Source of the DNA: Zhengitettix transpicula
Lineage: Eukaryota; Arthropoda; Insecta; Orthoptera; Tetrigidae
Length of the DNA stretch: 64,000 nt
Direction: 5' to 3'
Assembly (NCBI GenBank): GCA_037074705.1
Contig: CM073593.1
Location: 13,149,001 to 13,213,000, forward strand
Both the position numbers and the translations under genes were made by a program. Shown piece by piece: positions 59,320 through 64,000 of this stretch (position 1 is its first letter; every line of letters starts with the position of its first letter). Under the pieces are notes generated by a model. That model searched no databases, was not told the DNA's origin, and saw only the letters and a program-made list of their open reading frames with translations.

Positions 59320-59900
59320 TGTGACAAAGCCGATAGGAATATATGTAACTTTGAACCGTAACTCCATTCGAGCCTCTTTGAAAGAAACGCCAATCAGCGA
59401 GTGTACAATTTTCAAAGCAAGGTCTCTTTTCAGTGCTAGAGCTGCACTGTCACCCGACTGTTTTGCGCAGTCGAATGTAGCGCGGCTTGCTAAGCCATTA
59501 GTGTTACTGGATTATTTAGTTGCAGGCATCAAAGGATTTTCAAATAGATTTAGATATCGGTCGAAGCGTATTACTTCCGCCAACAACACACGCGACCGTG
59601 GCACAGCGCCGAGGCAAATTGTGTGGTGAATTAGTGGAGTGGCCGGAGTGGGTGTCTGTCCGTCCGGCAGGCTGTTTGCCTGTATAAAATTACAATCAAA
59701 ACCCATCAGCTTATCGCCAGCGAGGCATTCGTGGCGATTTACGTGTTATGCAGACGGCTCCACTTATCTGTTTTGTGACGAACATAAGGAACTAAAATAC
59801 GTGTTCATTTCAAATAAGTCGGGTTGTTCCCAGTTAAACCTCCGAATGTCCTGGACTGATAAACGTCTACAAAAGATCAGATCAAACTATTAAGCATGTC
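59320..59900. other. GC-enriched island with 102-codon open frame
   Basis: A plus-strand frame (59321-59629), a second plus-strand frame of 84 codons (59639-59893) and a 64-codon antisense frame lie here. None has a recognisable domain. The composition contrast makes this a candidate exon or regulatory island. Confidence 0.25.
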
Positions 59901-60012
59901 GCTGCTGATTACGTGAATTGAATTTTTCATCTCAAATTACCTATGGTGAGGAAAATTTTGGTCATATTCCATCTTATATTCTGATATTTTAAAAATATCC
60001 ACTTCACTTTCA

Positions 60013-60236
60013 GTCATCGGAAGGGCGTGAGACAAACGCCAAGAGCCCGCCCTCCCTAATGCGGATTTACCTAGGGTTTTTCCTGCATAAGATTTAAGCT
60101 AATACCTGGGAGGATCTTAAAACTAGATCCCCAAGTTAGCTCTTGGCTACCTTGATCACCCTTTCGCACACTATCAGTTCCTATTCTAATAAAATGGGAG
60201 AGGCTGCCACGTAGACAACCTAATGTAGCCTGTTAC
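60013..60236 (+). repeat. SINE-like family, divergent short copy
   Basis: Starts near catcggaagggcgtgag, close to the 5' end of the short subfamily, and ends at gtagcctgttaccgtcaata. Strongly diverged, hence probably old. Confidence 0.7.
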
Positions 60237-61032
60237 CGTCAATAAATTATCGGGTAACTAATATTCAATACAGAGAAATTAACCGCAACCACGCTTTAAA
60301 AATTAGGCACATCTGCATGGTTCAGTAGAGTAATCTCAATCTAATCTTTCAGACCCACCATTACAATTATGGAACTCTACAGATTTTATTATGTATAAAA
60401 TATTCATTACAGTTAATAATTGCAGTATTTATTGTACAATACGCAATTCTTGTGAATTTCTTCATTGCGGTATATTAGGGTTATAGATCTGGTAAGCTCG
60501 GGTTAGTATAAAATCATACGCAGGTCTCCATTGATTGTTGAAGAAAAATAACTGTTTCGTACATTGAAATTCAGTCGTGATTTAGATCTGCGTTAAGTTA
60601 GGAACTCTTATTTTTTTGAATTGACTTGGTTCCTTAGAGCCTCGATTACCGTTACCTATGACGAATTTTAAGACCACGACAGTTACCAGTAAAGCCAGAA
60701 TTTTTTTATATTACAATAAAAAAATCATCGATACACGAAATGTCTGTTATTATGAATTAACAGACGTCTAAGTAGGTTAATTTTTAAACTATATTAACTG
60801 CCATTTAGGTAGTTTTCAACGATTATCTGTTACTAGCAACTTTACGAAATATAATCACTAGGAAAATACATGATCATATTCAGTAGAAAATATAACAGAA
60901 ATTATACATTTAACAGACTCTCAGCCGAAGAGTGTTTCGTTTTTTCAGCTCCAGGATTTTATTGAGGATTGATGCTTCGGAAACTGAGGCACGGAGCGAA
61001 TTGGTTTTTCTCGCTCACCTGGCGGCGAAATG

Positions 61033-61140
61033 CAGCTGCTAACAACTATATTGTAGCGCACGTGCCTATCTTCCAGAAACAGCCATGACGTCAGACTGTG
61101 CTATAAAAACACACCCACATACACGGGCTGTAATTTAATT
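61033..61140 (+). promoter_or_regulatory. Promoter-like cluster: E-box, CRE, TATA
   Basis: CAGCTG (61033-61038), CACGTG (61059-61064), a full CRE palindrome TGACGTCA (61086-61093) and TATAAAA (61102-61108) occur in order within 80 bp of GC-enriched DNA. A start site would be expected near 61,130-61,140. No clear coding frame follows directly, so the first exon could be untranslated. Chance co-occurrence cannot be excluded. Confidence 0.35.
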
Positions 61141-61144
61141 AACA

Positions 61145-61846
61145 TTTCGCCCGACACTTTGTGATCTTCGCAGCTGAGCTGACTTGCTGATGATGGTCTA
61201 ACTTGATAAAAATTATCTCTCGACTTTAACGCTTTTACCCCCGTTTATTTTAGGGTTTTGTTATGTGCTTTGGGTTCATATGAAGCTTATAGAAATGAAT
61301 ATGAACGACTATAGTTATAAAATGGAAGAGTTACTGTGACAACGATTAACATTTCTTTCTAGTGGGAAAATGAGCAACCGATTTATTCTCCATTTAGTGG
61401 CTGGCACTTCTATATGAAACTTTGAATGTATTTAAATGAGTCAGAAATACCGTTAAGTCACTGATATTCTCTTGTTTCTAACTTTTCCCTGATATAAATT
61501 GTTTACTCTTCCATTTTACTATTATAAACAGTTTATTCACATTATTACTGAAAACGTTATGTAATATTCTCACAAATTAATGAAGTTAGTAAAGTTTCGT
61601 ACACATTTTATTATAATGTTTTCTGCTCGTCTCTTGGTTAAACTGTTTACTCCTACAATATTTTCTAAGATAAACGCTCACAGAATGACACATTAAGAAT
61701 TTGTCACGAATGAAATGTTCTATATTATATTATAATATTTCATTATATGTAAATAAGTTGTAATTTTACGAGACTTAGATGTAGAGAAAAACTTTTCTTT
61801 AGATTCTTGATCGAATATACACACCGATCGAGGGAAAAATGCCCCA

Positions 61847-61894
<48 letters not shown>

Positions 61895-63195
61895 AAATAA
61901 ATAAATAATTTGCCTTGAGTCAGAAAATTCTGTATTAGCAAAATATTAAATATACTGCCGTTTCGTCCTTATTTTAGGACGTATTTAGGTTTCATAATTT
62001 AATATATAAATCATAAAAATTGAGGCATCCTTTTGCTACCTCGCCTGTAACCGACCGTTTATTTATCTATGTATAATAATCTCAAAATATTTTAACTAAT
62101 TTAATTTTACTTATAATTCATGCATAAAATTTTTTGTTATTTATATATGAAATTACTAAACCTGAAGAGGTCCTAAAAATACAAGAACGTCGGTTTATAT
62201 AATTATTTACTAACACCCAATTCCGTTTATTTATAAAAATTACAACTGTCGGATATTTTTTTACCTTTAATATATATTTTTTTCGTAAGTATGAGCATTT
62301 AAATCGCATAGCTAATTTAAAATTGAAATTTTATCTGACATTTAATAACAACATAATTAAATATAATAACCGATAAGAGACAGGAAAAGATTAATGCCGA
62401 ATATACAAACATTGGCTACACTTATATTAATGGAAATAGAAAACACTTCTTTTCTTTCTTAATTTGGAACTTCGTTAGGTGAAAATCATATTTTAGCTGA
62501 AAAAGATGAGACCTAAAAAATTAATTATTTTGATAAAAAAATTAAATATGCTATTGTATTTTAAAATTCAAATAAAATATATTTTAATGTTTTGAGAAAA
62601 TTTCTAAAATTAAATTATGCTTCATATATAAAATATATTCAAACTTTAAATTTGTCTGTATCAATTACCAAGATCTTCAATTAGTAGGTTCCAAAGAATA
62701 TTTATTATGCTACAAAAGAATTTTGAATAATATTTAAAATGCCAGCCAACCTGAAATCAGATATAACAATAAATATTAAGAGCCAATGTATTATTTTTAA
62801 ATTTAAAATTAACACAAGTAAAACAAAATCATAATAATTTCTGGTTACTGGGTTTCACACGAGTACCAACATCAATTAAACTGAGACGTTTCGACGACCA
62901 CATGGTCTGTCGTCATGAGTTTCTGCGGCAACTATATATGGAAAGCCTTCGATCGTTGATGTTACTGGTTACATAATTATGTAATAATATATCATGTTAA
63001 AATATATTTTTAAGCACTAAACAACAACTTTGATTAAAAAAATTAAATGTTATGGTTTCATCTTTCTTCAATTATCATTATTATTATTCCGTTTTTCCTC
63101 GAGAGAGAAAATGATGAATACATAAACGAATATACTGATAAAGTTGCTGAAGGACTTTATTGAAATGTTTTGAAAAACTGATTTAAAACGTGGAC
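61145..63195. other. AT-rich stretch without a gene
   Basis: Contains an (AT)n tract at 61,850-61,891. No open frame above 73 codons has any feature. Confidence 0.5.
61850..61891. repeat. (AT)n microsatellite
   Basis: About 20 AT units. Confidence 0.95.
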
Positions 63196-63202
63196 CATTA
63201 TT

Positions 63203-63396
63203 TAAAAATGGCAGTCGACTTGGCCTTGAAGCTCTTCCTTGTGCCGTCGAATCAAATTCGTGCGACGTTGCCACATGTTATTGTCCATACAGCTGCAGTA
63301 AGGGTTTGATGTCTTTCATTATTGACGACGTGGCAACGTTTCTCTAATTATCTGCTCTCATTCACTGACAGCCAGAACGGTTCTCAATTTGAAAAC
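63203..63396. mobile_element. Second copy of the ~190-bp MITE-like element
   Basis: Aligns along its whole length with 54178-54371, sharing gaatcaaattcgtgc, attgtccat and gacagccagaacgg, in the same orientation. Its terminal repeats are degraded and no target duplication is visible. Confidence 0.65.
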
Positions 63397-63399
63397 AGT

Positions 63400-64000
63400 T
63401 ATACGATAGTCTACTGATTTCTTACAAGGATTTCGTTTGAATTTATATGGTTCAAATGATTTTTCCGCCCGATTATTTAAATAAAGTTAAATTCATTTTT
63501 GACGTCTGAAACAAATCACCGTTCTGAAGCACAATTGTAAATGATCAGTATTAAACTTTTAAATAAATTATTGTCGAATATGGATTCTGCCAGAGCCTCG
63601 CGTACTATCAAATTAATATAGATCCCAATAGGCTGCTACATACTTTAATGCATTAGGCCTGCTGCCTTCCTGTGATATACAAATAATATTGTGTTCACGA
63701 CCATAAATTTCGTTAAATATGTAATATTGTCAGTGTTCAATGGTTACTCCGTATAGAATATTTAGACTTTTATTTACCTCAGCTTCTGTTCTCATTAAAA
63801 TCGCAACAGAAATAACGTAATTAAAGATACATACATTTACCGTAAACCTAAGTTGGAATTTTGATATTCCGAGGCTCTGCAGGTTGTATAATTCTCTAGG
63901 GCCGGATAAACAGTGTGTAAAACAGAAATTAACCGTTATAAAAAGTTTCAAGGGGCTAAGTCTATTTGCATCGTCTTTACATACTTCTCGATTTAAACGT
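63400..64000. other. No gene seen
   Basis: AT-rich. A 73-codon minus-strand open frame (63730-63951) shows no recognisable domain. Confidence 0.4.

Noticed and set aside
1..64000. CRISPR array, operons or prokaryotic genes
   Set aside because: No regular spacer-repeat array, no closely packed long open frames and no ribosome-site pattern. Content and composition are those of a eukaryotic genome.

Overview
The window reads as AT-rich, repeat-dense intergenic or intronic DNA from an animal nuclear genome, most likely an arthropod and probably an insect. The reasons are two mariner (D34D) elements, a Penelope-like retroelement, LTR sequences inserted at ATAT, tRNA-derived short repeats, many (AT)n tracts, and no bacterial-style gene organisation. 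I found no intact gene of known function. The species assignment is inference.

Layout. Positions 1-1900 hold a decayed Penelope-like reverse transcriptase followed by a short hammerhead-like module. A 100-bp inverted repeat about 96% identical lies at 2205-2304 and 4076-4175. A tRNA-Lys-like pseudogene lies near 7.3 kb. A full-length but dead mariner (minus strand) fills 8781-10065, and a MITE-like element lies at 10841-11273. Minus-strand LTRs starting TGTAAT and ending ATTACA lie at 13436-14067, 22290-23528, 39356-40738 and 47066-47982; two of them are solo LTRs flanked by ATAT. A SINE-like family of about 550 bp has about ten copies from 15.0 to 60.2 kb; two full copies have 12-13 bp target-site duplications. 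A nested foldback occupies 29344-30746, and a 268-bp near-palindromic MITE lies at 34884-35151. A second dead mariner (plus strand) fills 55093-56380.

A further family, recognised by a head like GCTGGGTGCCCGGCGTTG, is scattered throughout and forms a three-unit tandem array at about 44.85-45.65 kb. A pair of related ~190-bp elements lies at 54178 and 63203.

Candidates for host function are weak: a 186-codon open frame in a GC-rich island at 23713-24273, a promoter-like block with E-box, CRE and TATA motifs at 61033-61140, and several GC-enriched unique islands that could be exons or conserved regulatory DNA. The features do not form a pathway. The window is mainly a record of layered transposon insertion, with nesting that gives relative ages.
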